Shown: in pieces, positions 1-5,950 of the stretch
Position numbering within the stretch: the stretch's first letter is position 1
Layout: the number at the start of each line of letters is the position of its first letter
Origin: Actinomycetes bacterium
Lineage (GTDB): Bacteria > Actinomycetota > Actinomycetes > Actinomycetales > Microbacteriaceae
DNA length: 6,254 bases
Reading direction: 5' to 3'
NCBI GenBank assembly: GCA_023386675.1
Contig: JAEWJG010000282.1
Span: 1-6,254, forward strand
Translations under genes and position numbers: made by a program
Notes under the pieces: generated by a model
The model's input: the letters and a program-made list of their open reading frames with translations, nothing else
Database searches by the model: none
What the model was told of the DNA's origin: nothing

Positions 1-34
1 CCACACCCACCTGAGACTCCCTCCGGAGGCACAC

Positions 35-1078
35 ATGTCAACGTCGAACGTCGTCGCCCCCTCATCCACCGAGACCCGCCGCAGCGGCAAGCCGCCCGTC
101 CGCGCCGGCGTCAAGAAGGTCCGCCGCCAGCAGAGCCGCTGGGCCCTCTACCTCATCCTCCCGACGCTCGTCCTCCTGGCGATCGTCATCGGCTACCCGG
201 TCGTCCAGGCGATCGTCATGTCCTTCCAGAAGGACGCGGGTCTCGACCCGGCGACGGGCCTGTTCGTCCAGGGAGGCTTCGCGGGCTTCCAGAACTACGC
301 CCACTGGCTGTTCCAGCAGTGCGCCGGCCCGAACGGGACCACCATCGCCTGCCCGCCCGGCAACCTCGGCTCCGCGTTCTGGAGCTCCGTGTTCGTCACC
401 TTCTTCTTCACGGTGACCACGGTGATCCTCGAGACCCTGCTCGGGCTCTGGTTCGCGCTCATCATGAACCGCGCCTTCCGCGGCCGCGGCTTCGTCCGCG
501 CGGCCATCCTCATCCCGTGGGCCATCCCGACCGCCGTCACCGCGAAGCTGTGGTTCTTCATCTTCTCGGTCGCCGGCGTCGCGAACGCCCTCATCGGCGC
601 CCGCATCCTGTGGACCTCCGACGAGTGGGCGTCACGCTGGGCGGTCATCATCGCGGACACCTGGAAGACCACGCCGTTCATGGCGCTGCTCATCCTGGCC
701 GGCCTTCAGCTCATCCCGGAGGATGTCTACGAGGCGGCGAAGATGGACGGCGCCAGCACCTGGCAGCGCTTCTGGCGCGTCACCATGCCGCTGCTGAAGC
801 CGGCTCTGATGGTCGCCATCCTGTTCCGCGTGCTCGACGCTCTCCGCATCTACGACCTGCCGCAGATCCTCACCGGAGGCGGCGGCGGCACCGGCCATGC
901 GACGACGACGCTGTCGATCCTCGTGGTCGACCAGATCAGACAAGGGTTCAACAGTGCAGCGGCACTGTCGACCATCACGTTCATCATCATCTTCCTGATC
1001 GCGTTCATCTTCGTGCGGATATTGGGCACGAACGTCGTCCGAACGCAGGAGGACCAGCAGAAGGGAGCGAAGGGATGA
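35..1078 (+). CDS. Sugar ABC transporter permease, MalF/UgpA type
   Basis: This 347-residue inner-membrane subunit is one of two permeases of a carbohydrate importer (CUT1 class). It forms half of the sugar channel and docks a cytoplasmic ATPase. A basic cytoplasmic N-terminus (about 1-35) precedes helix 1 (about 36-64). An extracytoplasmic loop (65-113) contains Cys96 and Cys106. Further hydrophobic segments lie near 114-143, 152-180, 202-227, 257-275 and 309-330. The diagnostic EAA loop is visible at about 232-256 (YEAAKMDGAS, ending MPLLKP). The ATG has a good GGAGG ribosome site at 25-29, five bases upstream. The stop overlaps the next permease start as ATGA, so the two are probably translationally coupled. 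General similarity to the trehalose/maltose permeases SugA/ThuF is a recollection, not a test; the substrate cannot be read from sequence. The operon promoter lies outside the window. Confidence 0.95.
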   Translation: MSTSNVVAPSSTETRRSGKPPVRAGVKKVRRQQSRWALYLILPTLVLLAIVIGYPVVQAIVMSFQKDAGLDPATGLFVQGGFAGFQNYAHWLFQQCAGPNGTTIACPPGNLGSAFWSSVFVTFFFTVTTVILETLLGLWFALIMNRAFRGRGFVRAAILIPWAIPTAVTAKLWFFIFSVAGVANALIGARILWTSDEWASRWAVIIADTWKTTPFMALLILAGLQLIPEDVYEAAKMDGASTWQRFWRVTMPLLKPALMVAILFRVLDALRIYDLPQILTGGGGGTGHATTTLSILVVDQIRQGFNSAAALSTITFIIIFLIAFIFVRILGTNVVRTQEDQQKGAKG

Positions 1079-1992
1079 CCGCCGTCGCCGGGCCCGCAGC
1101 GGCCACGACCGAGGCGAACAGCCTCCCCCGCACCACGACCAAGCGGCGCACAGCGGTGCGGCGCCGTCGCAACCAGAGCACCCGCACCGGGATCCAGGCG
1201 ATCGTCATCGTCCTGTGGTGCCTGCTGCCGTTCTACTGGATGGTCGTCACGTCGTTCCGCGACGTCGGCTTCACGTTCGACAACACCCCGTGGTTCACCC
1301 ACTTCACCTGGGACAACTACGCGACCGCTCTGTCGACGCAGCTCGGCAACAACCTGCCGGGCGCGCTGCTGAACTCGCTGTTCATCGGCATCTGCGTCAC
1401 GATCATCTCGCTCATCGTCGGCATCTTCGCCTCGTACGCGCTCGCCCGCCTGGACTTCAAGTTCAAGGGCATCGTGCTCGGCGTGATCCTGGCGGCGTCG
1501 ATGTTCCCGGGTGTCGCGCTCATCACCCCGCTGTTCCAGCTGTTCACGAACATCGGGTGGATGGGCACCTACCAGGCGCTGATCATCCCGGAGATCTCGT
1601 TCGCACTCCCGCTGACGGTGTACACGCTGACGTCGTTCTTCCGCGAGATGCCGTGGGACCTCGAGGAGGCGGCGCGCATCGACGGCTGCACCCAGGCGCA
1701 GGCGTTCCGCAAGGTGATCCTGCCGCTGGCGGCCCCGGCCGTGTTCACGACCGCGATCCTGGCGTTCATCTCGTCGTGGAACGAGTTCCTGATCTCCAGC
1801 CAGCTGTCGAGCGACAAGACGCAGCCCGTCACGGTGGCGATCGCGTCGTTCACCGGCACGCAGCCGCACCAGGAGCCGTACACCGCCATCATGGCGGCCG
1901 GCACCATCGTGGTCGTGCCGCTGATCGTCCTGGTGCTGATCTTCCAGCGCCGCATCGTCGCGGGTCTCACCGCCGGCGGCGTGAAGGGCTGA
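1075..1992 (+). CDS. Sugar ABC transporter permease, MalG/UgpE type
   Basis: This 305-residue second permease of the CUT1 importer pairs with the upstream MalF-type protein. A long basic cytoplasmic tail (1-38) leads into helix 1 (about 39-60). Further hydrophobic segments lie near 98-122, 131-156, 166-188, 222-242 and 270-290. The EAA loop is clear at about 197-221 (EEAARIDGC, ending LPLAAP), where the ATPase coupling helix binds. The C-terminus (QRRIVAGLTAGGVKG) is typical of MalG-family proteins. The ATG at 1075 was chosen because it overlaps the previous stop as ATGA and has an AAGGGAG-like ribosome site just before it. The same frame stays open upstream to 319, but that part is an out-of-frame shadow of the first permease. 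No nucleotide-binding subunit follows, which fits actinobacterial importers that share one ATPase. Substrate unknown. Confidence 0.95.
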   Translation: MTAVAGPAAATTEANSLPRTTTKRRTAVRRRRNQSTRTGIQAIVIVLWCLLPFYWMVVTSFRDVGFTFDNTPWFTHFTWDNYATALSTQLGNNLPGALLNSLFIGICVTIISLIVGIFASYALARLDFKFKGIVLGVILAASMFPGVALITPLFQLFTNIGWMGTYQALIIPEISFALPLTVYTLTSFFREMPWDLEEAARIDGCTQAQAFRKVILPLAAPAVFTTAILAFISSWNEFLISSQLSSDKTQPVTVAIASFTGTQPHQEPYTAIMAAGTIVVVPLIVLVLIFQRRIVAGLTAGGVKG

Positions 1993-1996
1993 TCCC

Positions 1997-2236
1997 ATGC
2001 GCTGGAACGACTCCCGCGAGGCGGTCGACGTGGGCCTCGGCTTCGTCGGCTTCTTCGGGCTCGCGTTCCTCGGCATCACCGTCTACTGCGAGCTGACCGG
2101 GCAACCGGCCCTCGGGTGGGCACTCACCCTGCTCGCGCTCGTGCTCCTCTTCATCGGCCTCCTGCAGCTGCGCCGTCGCATCATCGCGCGGCGGCAGGAG
2201 GCCGAGGAGCGGCGCCACGAGCACCTGGGCTCCTGA
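1997..2236 (+). CDS. Small two-helix membrane protein, hypothetical
   Basis: I do not recognise this 79-residue protein. Two hydrophobic segments (about 11-31 and 38-58) are joined by a short polar turn (CELTGQP). They are followed by a strongly basic, then mixed-charge tail (LRRRIIARRQEAEERRHE), which suggests a helical hairpin with a cytoplasmic C-terminus. The ATG lies 4 nt after the MalG-type stop, and a GAAGGG ribosome site (1983-1988) sits inside the previous gene's last codons. This spacing argues for real translation and cotranscription with the permeases. Its place between the permeases and the repressor suggests an accessory role at the importer or a loosely linked function. No enzymatic motif is visible. 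Coding is supported by operon spacing, ribosome site and amphipathic layout, not by a known family. Confidence 0.8.
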   Translation: MRWNDSREAVDVGLGFVGFFGLAFLGITVYCELTGQPALGWALTLLALVLLFIGLLQLRRRIIARRQEAEERRHEHLGS

Positions 2237-2249
2237 GCGGAGTCCGTCG

Positions 2250-3263
2250 ATGGCGGGGATCGAGGAGGTCGCGCGCGCGACCGGCGTCTCGACGGCCACC
2301 GTCTCGCGGGCGCTGCGCGGCCTGCCGAACGTGTCGGACAAGACGCGGGCTGCCGTGCGGCGCGCGGCGGACGAGCTCGGCTACGTCGCGTCCTCCAGCG
2401 CGTCCGGGCTGGCGAGCGGACGCACGCTCGCCATGGGCGTCGTCGTGCCGTCGGTGAGCCGGTGGTTCTACACGCAGGTGCTGGAGGGGGTGGATGCGGA
2501 GCTCCGGTCGGCGAGCTACGACATGATCCTGTTCAACCTCGGCGGCCACCGCGGCGACCGGGAGCGGGTGTTCCACCGCAGCATCCTGCGCAAGCGGACG
2601 GACGCGCTGCTCGCGCTCTGCCTCGACTTCACCACCGGGGAGCGGGAGCAGCTCGCCACCCTGGGGCACCCGACGATCGTGGTCGGCGGCCCGGTGAAAG
2701 GTCTCCGCAGCGTCGGCATCGACGAGCCGTCCACCGCCTACACGGCGACCTCGCATCTCATCTCGCTCGGCCACACCGCGATCGCCCACCTGGGCGGGGA
2801 GGATGAGGAGGGCCTCAACAGCCAGGTGCCCATCGGGCGGCTGCACGGGTTCCGGAATGCGATGCGCGACGCCGGCCTTGCGGTGCGGCCGGAGTGGATC
2901 ATCCCGGGCGGCTTCTCGCTTCCGGAGAGCCGTGCGGCGATGAACCGGCTGCTCGACCGGGAGGGCCAGCGGCCCACCGCGGTGTTCGCGGGCTCCGACG
3001 AGATGGCGTTCGGCGCCATCCTCGCCGCGGGCGACCACGGCCTCCGTGTGCCGGAGGACCTCTCGGTCATCGGGATCGACGACCACGACTACGCCGCCGG
3101 ATTCGGGCTGACCACGATGGCGCAGGATCCGTTCGACCAGGGCGCGACCGCCGCCCGCATCCTGCTGGACGAGCTCGCGGGCGCGGAGCCGCGGGCCTCC
3201 TCCGTCCGCTCCCCCGTGAGCCTCGTGGTGCGCTCGTCCACGGCTCCGCCCGCGCGCGGATGA
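2250..3263 (+). CDS. LacI-family transcriptional regulator
   Basis: This 337-residue repressor is of normal family length. The N-terminal helix-turn-helix is at about 4-23 (IEEVARATGVSTATVSRAL), with recognition helix TATVSRAL. A second DNA-contact helix (about 30-44) ends in ELGYVAS. The hinge helix is at 48-57 (SGLASG, with the minor-groove leucine Leu54). The rest is a periplasmic-binding-protein-like sugar sensor: GVVVPSVSRWFYTQVLEGV (63-81), VVGGPV (144-149), the SLGHTAIAHLGG strand-turn (172-183), AVFAGSDEMAFGA (244-256), and VPEDLSVIGIDD (267-278). The start follows the previous stop by 13 nt with a GCGGAG ribosome site (2237-2242). As last gene of the sugar operon it most likely represses that operon and itself, with release by the imported sugar or a derivative. 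The operon operator is probably upstream of the window. Confidence 0.95.
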   Translation: MAGIEEVARATGVSTATVSRALRGLPNVSDKTRAAVRRAADELGYVASSSASGLASGRTLAMGVVVPSVSRWFYTQVLEGVDAELRSASYDMILFNLGGHRGDRERVFHRSILRKRTDALLALCLDFTTGEREQLATLGHPTIVVGGPVKGLRSVGIDEPSTAYTATSHLISLGHTAIAHLGGEDEEGLNSQVPIGRLHGFRNAMRDAGLAVRPEWIIPGGFSLPESRAAMNRLLDREGQRPTAVFAGSDEMAFGAILAAGDHGLRVPEDLSVIGIDDHDYAAGFGLTTMAQDPFDQGATAARILLDELAGAEPRASSVRSPVSLVVRSSTAPPARG

Positions 3264-3283
3264 GCGCAACCCCCCGCTTCGGC

Positions 3284-3297
3284 CGGAAACGCTCCCA
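3284..3297. promoter_or_regulatory. Possible degenerate LacI-type operator
   Basis: CGGAAACGCTCCCA lies 20 nt after the LacI stop. It has the central CG and GGAAACG / CGCTCCCA half-sites seen in LacI-family operators, but the two arms match at only four of seven positions. Family operators are centred on CG with arms such as TGGGAGCG. A binding site downstream of the repressor gene in a convergent gap would be unusual, so this may be chance. Confidence 0.25.
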
Positions 3298-3337
3298 CAG
3301 TCTGAGACAATGTAACCGCGATCATCCGGCAGAGCGC

Positions 3338-3402
3338 GCCTTTCGGGTAGGCACGGTCCGCTGACGGGGTCGTCCGTCGGGCTTTCGGGGCCCGCATGAC
3401 GG
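3338..3402 (+). other. Possible structured RNA segment in convergent gap
   Basis: Two small stems precede the terminator-like hairpin. The first is GCCT/AGGC (3338-3341 with 3349-3352). The second is a compound stem with CCGTC (3374-3378) pairing GACGG (3398-3402) around GGGC/GCCC (3379-3382 with 3390-3393), with a 4-nt bulge on the 3' side. Both loops contain the same octamer CTTTCGGG (3340-3347 and 3382-3389). CCGTC can instead pair with an upstream GACGG (3363-3367), giving two exclusive folds. It could be the 3' untranslated region of the LacI message or a small RNA. No convincing promoter is seen, only a GACAAT at 3306-3311 without a -35 box. Strand is assumed from the LacI transcript. 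It matches no RNA family I can name. Confidence 0.3.
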
Positions 3403-3437
3403 GAAGAGCCGCTCTGCTTCGAACAGGGCGGCTCTTC
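3403..3437. terminator. Hairpin terminator between convergent genes
   Basis: An inverted repeat pairs 3403-3416 with 3424-3437 (GAAGAGCCGCTCTG against CAGGGCGGCTCTTC). It forms a 14-bp stem with one G-U wobble on the plus transcript and a 7-nt CTTCGAA loop. It lies 140 nt after the LacI stop and 35 nt after the stop of the opposing transporter gene, so it can end transcripts from both sides. Neither side has a clear T tract, which is common for actinobacterial hairpin terminators. Confidence 0.65.
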
Positions 3438-3444
3438 AAATCGG

Positions 3445-3458
3445 TGGGAACGTTCCCC
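3445..3458. promoter_or_regulatory. LacI-family operator-like palindrome
   Basis: TGGGAACGTTCCCC contains a perfect 12-bp palindrome (GGGAACGTTCCC, 3446-3457) centred on CG. It is one base from the fully symmetric 14-mer TGGGAACGTTCCCA, a form expected for LacI-family operators. It sits 14 nt past the MFS stop and 182 nt past the LacI stop, not upstream of any visible gene. It may be a regulator site, part of a terminator, or chance. Which regulator would bind is unknown. Confidence 0.4.
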
Positions 3459-3471
3459 GTTGCGGGCGCTC

Positions 3472-4710
3472 TCAGTCGGCGTCGGCGAGCGACAGCACTT
3501 CGGCCTCCTGCTCGACGGTCTCGTGCGGAGCGTCCACGCGCTTCAGGTGCTTGTGGCCGATCACGATGAGCGCCGCTGCGATGAGGACCGAGATGGCCCC
3601 CGCGTAGAACGGCATCGACCGGCTGACCGTGTCGGCGAGCAGCGTCGCGGCGGGCGGGGCCACGGCGCCGCCGAGGAAGCGGACGCCGGAGTAGGCGCTG
3701 GAGGCCACCGCGCGGGGCAGGTCCGTGGCCTCCATCACGCACTCGGTGAGCACCGTGTTCAGGATGCCGAGCAGCAGGCCGCCGACGATCACGCAGACGA
3801 TGAGTGCGACCAGGGAGGCGGCGAACAGACCCGCCGCCAGCAGGTCGAGCGCGAGCAGCGGCATGACAAGCCAGAGCACGCGGGTGCGCGGCATCCGGGA
3901 GGTGAGCAGCGGGGCGACCCAGACGGAGGTGACGGCGAGCGCCACGCCCCAGCCGAAGAAGATCAGGCCGAGCGTGATCGCATCCTCGACCCCCAGCGGC
4001 ACCAAGGCGAACGGCGTGTAGGCCAGGAGCACGAAGAAGCCGATGTTGTAGAACAGGGCGGCGCCGGCGAGGAAGCCGAGGGCCGGACGGGCGAGCGCGC
4101 GGAACGGGGCGGAGAGCTTCGTCGGCTGCGGCTTCTCGGGGTTCTTCTTCAGCAGCAGGACGATCGCGATGAAGCCGATCGCCATGAGGGTCGCGGTTCC
4201 GAAGAACGGCCCGCGCCAGCTCCAGCTGCCCAGCAGGCCGCCGAGCAGCGGCCCGATCGCGATGCCGAGGCCCAGTGCGGCCTCGTACAGGATGATCGCG
4301 GACGACGTGCCCCCCGAAGCCGCGCCCACGATGGTCGCGAGCGCGGTGGAGATGAACAGAGCATTGCCGAGGCCCCAGCCGGCGCGGAACCCGATGATCG
4401 ACTCCACGTTCTGCGAGAGGCCGGCGGCGAGCGCGAACACGACGATCAGCGCCAGGCCGATGAGCAGAGTCTTCTTGGCGCCGATGCGGCTGGAGATCCA
4501 GCTGGTGAAGAACATGGCGGCGCCGGTGATGAGCAGGTAGCTCGTGAACAGCATCTCGGTCTGGGTCGGCGTGGCCTGCAGGCTCTTCGCGATCGCGGGG
4601 AGGATCGGGTCCACGAGCCCGATGCCCATGAAGGCGATGACGGAGGCGAAGGCGACGGCCCAGACGGCGGTCGGCTGTTTCAGGATGCTGGTCGGACGTT
4701 CATGCGACAT
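3472..4710 (-). CDS. MFS transporter, drug/H+ antiporter-like
   Basis: This 412-residue polytopic membrane protein probably exports a toxic small molecule in exchange for protons. Hydrophobicity suggests 12 helices in two halves, with a central cytoplasmic loop at about 188-207 (KKNPEKPQPTKL). Helix 1 carries Asp34-Pro35 (GIGLVDPILPAIA). A degenerate motif A follows helix 2 (SSRIGAKKTLL, 73-83). Motif C of proton-driven exporters is clear in helix 5 (GLGIAIGPLLGG, 147-158). The start is the ATG at 4710; the frame is open further upstream, but that part overlaps the MarR gene and reads as arginine-rich shadow. An AAGGAG ribosome site (4724-4729) lies 13 nt from the ATG, longer than usual. The gene follows the MarR gene by 44 nt in the same direction, so it is probably its cotranscribed, repressed target. 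Substrate cannot be assigned. Confidence 0.92.
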   Translation of the reverse strand: MSHERPTSILKQPTAVWAVAFASVIAFMGIGLVDPILPAIAKSLQATPTQTEMLFTSYLLITGAAMFFTSWISSRIGAKKTLLIGLALIVVFALAAGLSQNVESIIGFRAGWGLGNALFISTALATIVGAASGGTSSAIILYEAALGLGIAIGPLLGGLLGSWSWRGPFFGTATLMAIGFIAIVLLLKKNPEKPQPTKLSAPFRALARPALGFLAGAALFYNIGFFVLLAYTPFALVPLGVEDAITLGLIFFGWGVALAVTSVWVAPLLTSRMPRTRVLWLVMPLLALDLLAAGLFAASLVALIVCVIVGGLLLGILNTVLTECVMEATDLPRAVASSAYSGVRFLGGAVAPPAATLLADTVSRSMPFYAGAISVLIAAALIVIGHKHLKRVDAPHETVEQEAEVLSLADAD

Positions 4711-4754
4711 GGAGGGGTGTCGGCTCCTTGGTTTCTGGTGAGGTTCTTCGGCGC

Positions 4755-5219
4755 TTATCGCGTGCCCGCGAGCGCGGCGGAGGCTGCGGCGGACAGGTCG
4801 ACGCGTGACCCGATGATCTGGACGGTGGACCGCATGGCGGCGAGCTCGTCGTCGCTGAGGTCGGAGAACATGGGAACGAGGGCGGCGGACAGCTCGTCGC
4901 GCCACTCCTGGAGCGCTTGGGCGCCCTTCTCGGTGACGGCGATCTGCCAGGCGCGGGCGTCGTCGGTGTCGGCGATGCGCTTGACCCACTCGGCGTCGAC
5001 GAGGTTGCGGACGATCTTGGTCATGGTCGGCTGCGAGACCCTGCTCTGAGTGGCGAGCTCGCCGAGCCGCATCGGGCCGCTGCTCTGGAGCACACTGAGG
5101 GTGCGCCAGGTCGCGGGCGACTCGGTGCTGCCGGTGACGCGCGCGGCGAGGCGGGTGAGGCGGTGCGCGGCGACCACGAGGTCGCCGAGGATCTGGTGGA
5201 GTTCGGGAGTCTCGGGCAT
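4755..5219 (-). CDS. MarR-family transcriptional regulator
   Basis: This winged-helix repressor of 154 residues from the chosen start has normal family length. An N-terminal dimerisation helix (HQILGDLVVAAHRLTRLAARV) is followed by the DNA-binding core: MRLGELATQSRVSQ, recognition helix PTMTKIVRNLVDAEWV, and a wing with the conserved D-x-R (DDARAWQIAVTEKG, where Asp and Arg are two apart). A C-terminal helix (DDELAAMRSTVQIIGSRV) completes the dimer interface. The frame also has an ATG at 5228, but the predicted -10 box TATAAT (5227-5232) overlaps it. The ATG at 5219 falls 8 nt after that box, where transcription should begin, so a leaderless start at 5219 is preferred. The next gene is an MFS exporter. 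The likely role is ligand-relieved repression of itself and that exporter. Confidence 0.92.
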   Translation of the reverse strand: MPETPELHQILGDLVVAAHRLTRLAARVTGSTESPATWRTLSVLQSSGPMRLGELATQSRVSQPTMTKIVRNLVDAEWVKRIADTDDARAWQIAVTEKGAQALQEWRDELSAALVPMFSDLSDDELAAMRSTVQIIGSRVDLSAAASAALAGTR

Positions 5220-5226
5220 GACTCCC

Positions 5227-5255
5227 ATTATATATAGCTTGCCTATATTTGTCGA
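5227..5255 (-). promoter_or_regulatory. Promoter of the MarR-MFS operon
   Basis: On the minus strand, TCGACA (5255-5250, one mismatch from TTGACA) is followed by exactly 17 nt and a perfect TATAAT (5232-5227). Transcription would start near 5220-5219, at the second in-frame ATG of the MarR gene, with no leader or Shine-Dalgarno site. The -35 box lies inside the end of the methyltransferase gene. This AT-rich island stands out in the GC-rich window. Confidence 0.75.
5232..5248. promoter_or_regulatory. Likely MarR autoregulatory operator
   Basis: The minus strand reads ATATAG-GCAAG-CTATAT, a perfect 6-bp inverted repeat with a 5-nt spacer. It fills much of the spacer between the -35 and -10 boxes and touches the first base of the -10. 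Binding here would block RNA polymerase. Arm spacing fits a MarR dimer, and the position argues for autorepression. It also spans the methyltransferase TAG stop (5243-5245). Binding is inferred. Confidence 0.6.
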
Positions 5256-5890
5256 GTGGCGACGACGTACGCCTGCGGCGACTTCTGCGGCGGGACGGGC
5301 GCAGTGACGAGCTCGGCTGTCGGGGCGAACCCGGCGGCCTGCAGGCGCTCCTTCACCCGCCCGGGATCCTGACGCCGCGTGCGGAGGTCGATGTCGTGTC
5401 CGTATGCATGCGTCAGGTGGACGACCTCGAGGCCGGCCTGGAACGCGAGCAGCAGTACGCCGCCCGGCTTCGTCACGCGCGCGAATTCGGCGAACAGCGC
5501 ATCCTGCCGCTCGTCGGGCGTGTGGATGATCGAGTACCAGGCCAGAGCTCCGGCGAGCTGCCCGCCGCCGAACGGCAGCGCGGCCATCGACCCGACCTCG
5601 AACCGGACCCCGGGATAATGGCGCCGCGCCACCTCCACCATCCGGGGCGACAGGTCGACGCCGGCCACATCGAGCCCCAGCCCGGCGAGGTACCCCGCGA
5701 TGCGCCCGGGGCCGCAGCCGAGATCGCCGACGAGTCCGCCGCCCGCGCGGGCGACCTGCTCGGCGAAGACGCCGAGCATCGCCCGGTCGTAGGAGTTCGC
5801 CGCGAGCTCGTCGCGCAGCAGCTCCGCGTAGTCCTCCGCGACCGTGTCGTAGGCGGTGCGGGTCTCGGTCACGTCGTCGGGCTCGGTCAC
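5243..5890 (-). CDS. Class I SAM-dependent methyltransferase
   Basis: This 215-residue soluble protein has the Rossmann-type methyltransferase fold (Methyltransf_11/25-like), transferring a methyl group from S-adenosylmethionine to an unknown acceptor. An N-terminal cap (TAYDTVAEDYAELL, 12-25) precedes motif I (VGDLGCGPGR, 54-63), which binds SAM. Asp79 (VDLSPRMVEVAR) is the acidic residue expected to contact the SAM ribose. GSMAALPF (100-107), ALAWYSIIHT (115-124) and RVTKPGGVLLLAF (138-150) are the usual later motifs. The start is GTG at 5890; an in-frame GTG six codons on is a weaker alternative. No Shine-Dalgarno site is visible, but a TACGAT box lies 6 nt upstream, so a leaderless message is possible. 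Its 3' end contains the MarR promoter. A link to drug resistance with the efflux pair is speculative. Confidence 0.9.
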   Translation of the reverse strand: MTEPDDVTETRTAYDTVAEDYAELLRDELAANSYDRAMLGVFAEQVARAGGGLVGDLGCGPGRIAGYLAGLGLDVAGVDLSPRMVEVARRHYPGVRFEVGSMAALPFGGGQLAGALAWYSIIHTPDERQDALFAEFARVTKPGGVLLLAFQAGLEVVHLTHAYGHDIDLRTRRQDPGRVKERLQAAGFAPTAELVTAPVPPQKSPQAYVVATRQI

Positions 5891-5896
5891 GCGATC

Positions 5897-5902
5897 ATCG
5901 TA
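5897..5902 (-). promoter_or_regulatory. Possible -10 box of methyltransferase gene
   Basis: Minus-strand TACGAT fits the actinobacterial TANNNT -10 pattern and would place transcription start near the GTG at 5890. No -35 box is visible; that region is occupied by the arm of the hairpin at 5914-5947. The absence of a ribosome site for the methyltransferase is consistent with this reading. Confidence 0.4.
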
Positions 5903-5913
5903 GCCACGAACGA

Positions 5914-5947
5914 CGAAGCGCCCCCGGCCCCGGCCGGGGGCGCTTCG
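5914..5947 (-). terminator. Strong GC hairpin, terminator of the 47-residue gene
   Basis: A perfect 16-bp inverted repeat pairs 5914-5929 with 5932-5947 around a nominal 2-nt centre; a real loop would open at least one more pair. The arms begin CGAAGCGCCCCC. It starts 3 nt after the stop of the small minus-strand gene at 5951 and ends 23 nt before the methyltransferase start, so it separates the two transcripts. The minus side downstream is only mildly T-rich (TCGTTCGT). Confidence 0.75.
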
Positions 5948-5950
5948 GTG

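Noticed and set aside
850..2079. Long minus-strand open frame of about 409 codons opposite the permeases
   Set aside because: Low-complexity Arg/Asp/Glu-rich shadow of the permease genes, which have clear EAA motifs on the plus strand.
3396..3471. Possible small plus-strand peptide starting at the ATG at 3396
   Set aside because: It runs through the terminator hairpin, has no ribosome site, and continues into the antisense of the MFS gene.
4711..4989. N-terminal extension of the MFS transporter
   Set aside because: Open in frame but overlaps the MarR gene, is arginine-rich and lacks membrane character. The ATG at 4710 gives a normal 12-helix protein with an AAGGAG site upstream.
3460..5049. 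Long plus-strand open frame of about 529 codons opposite the MFS and MarR genes
   Set aside because: Its product is dominated by Arg, Glu, Asp, Gly and Ala with no domain, as expected for the antisense frame of GC-rich genes. The minus strand encodes clear MFS and MarR families.
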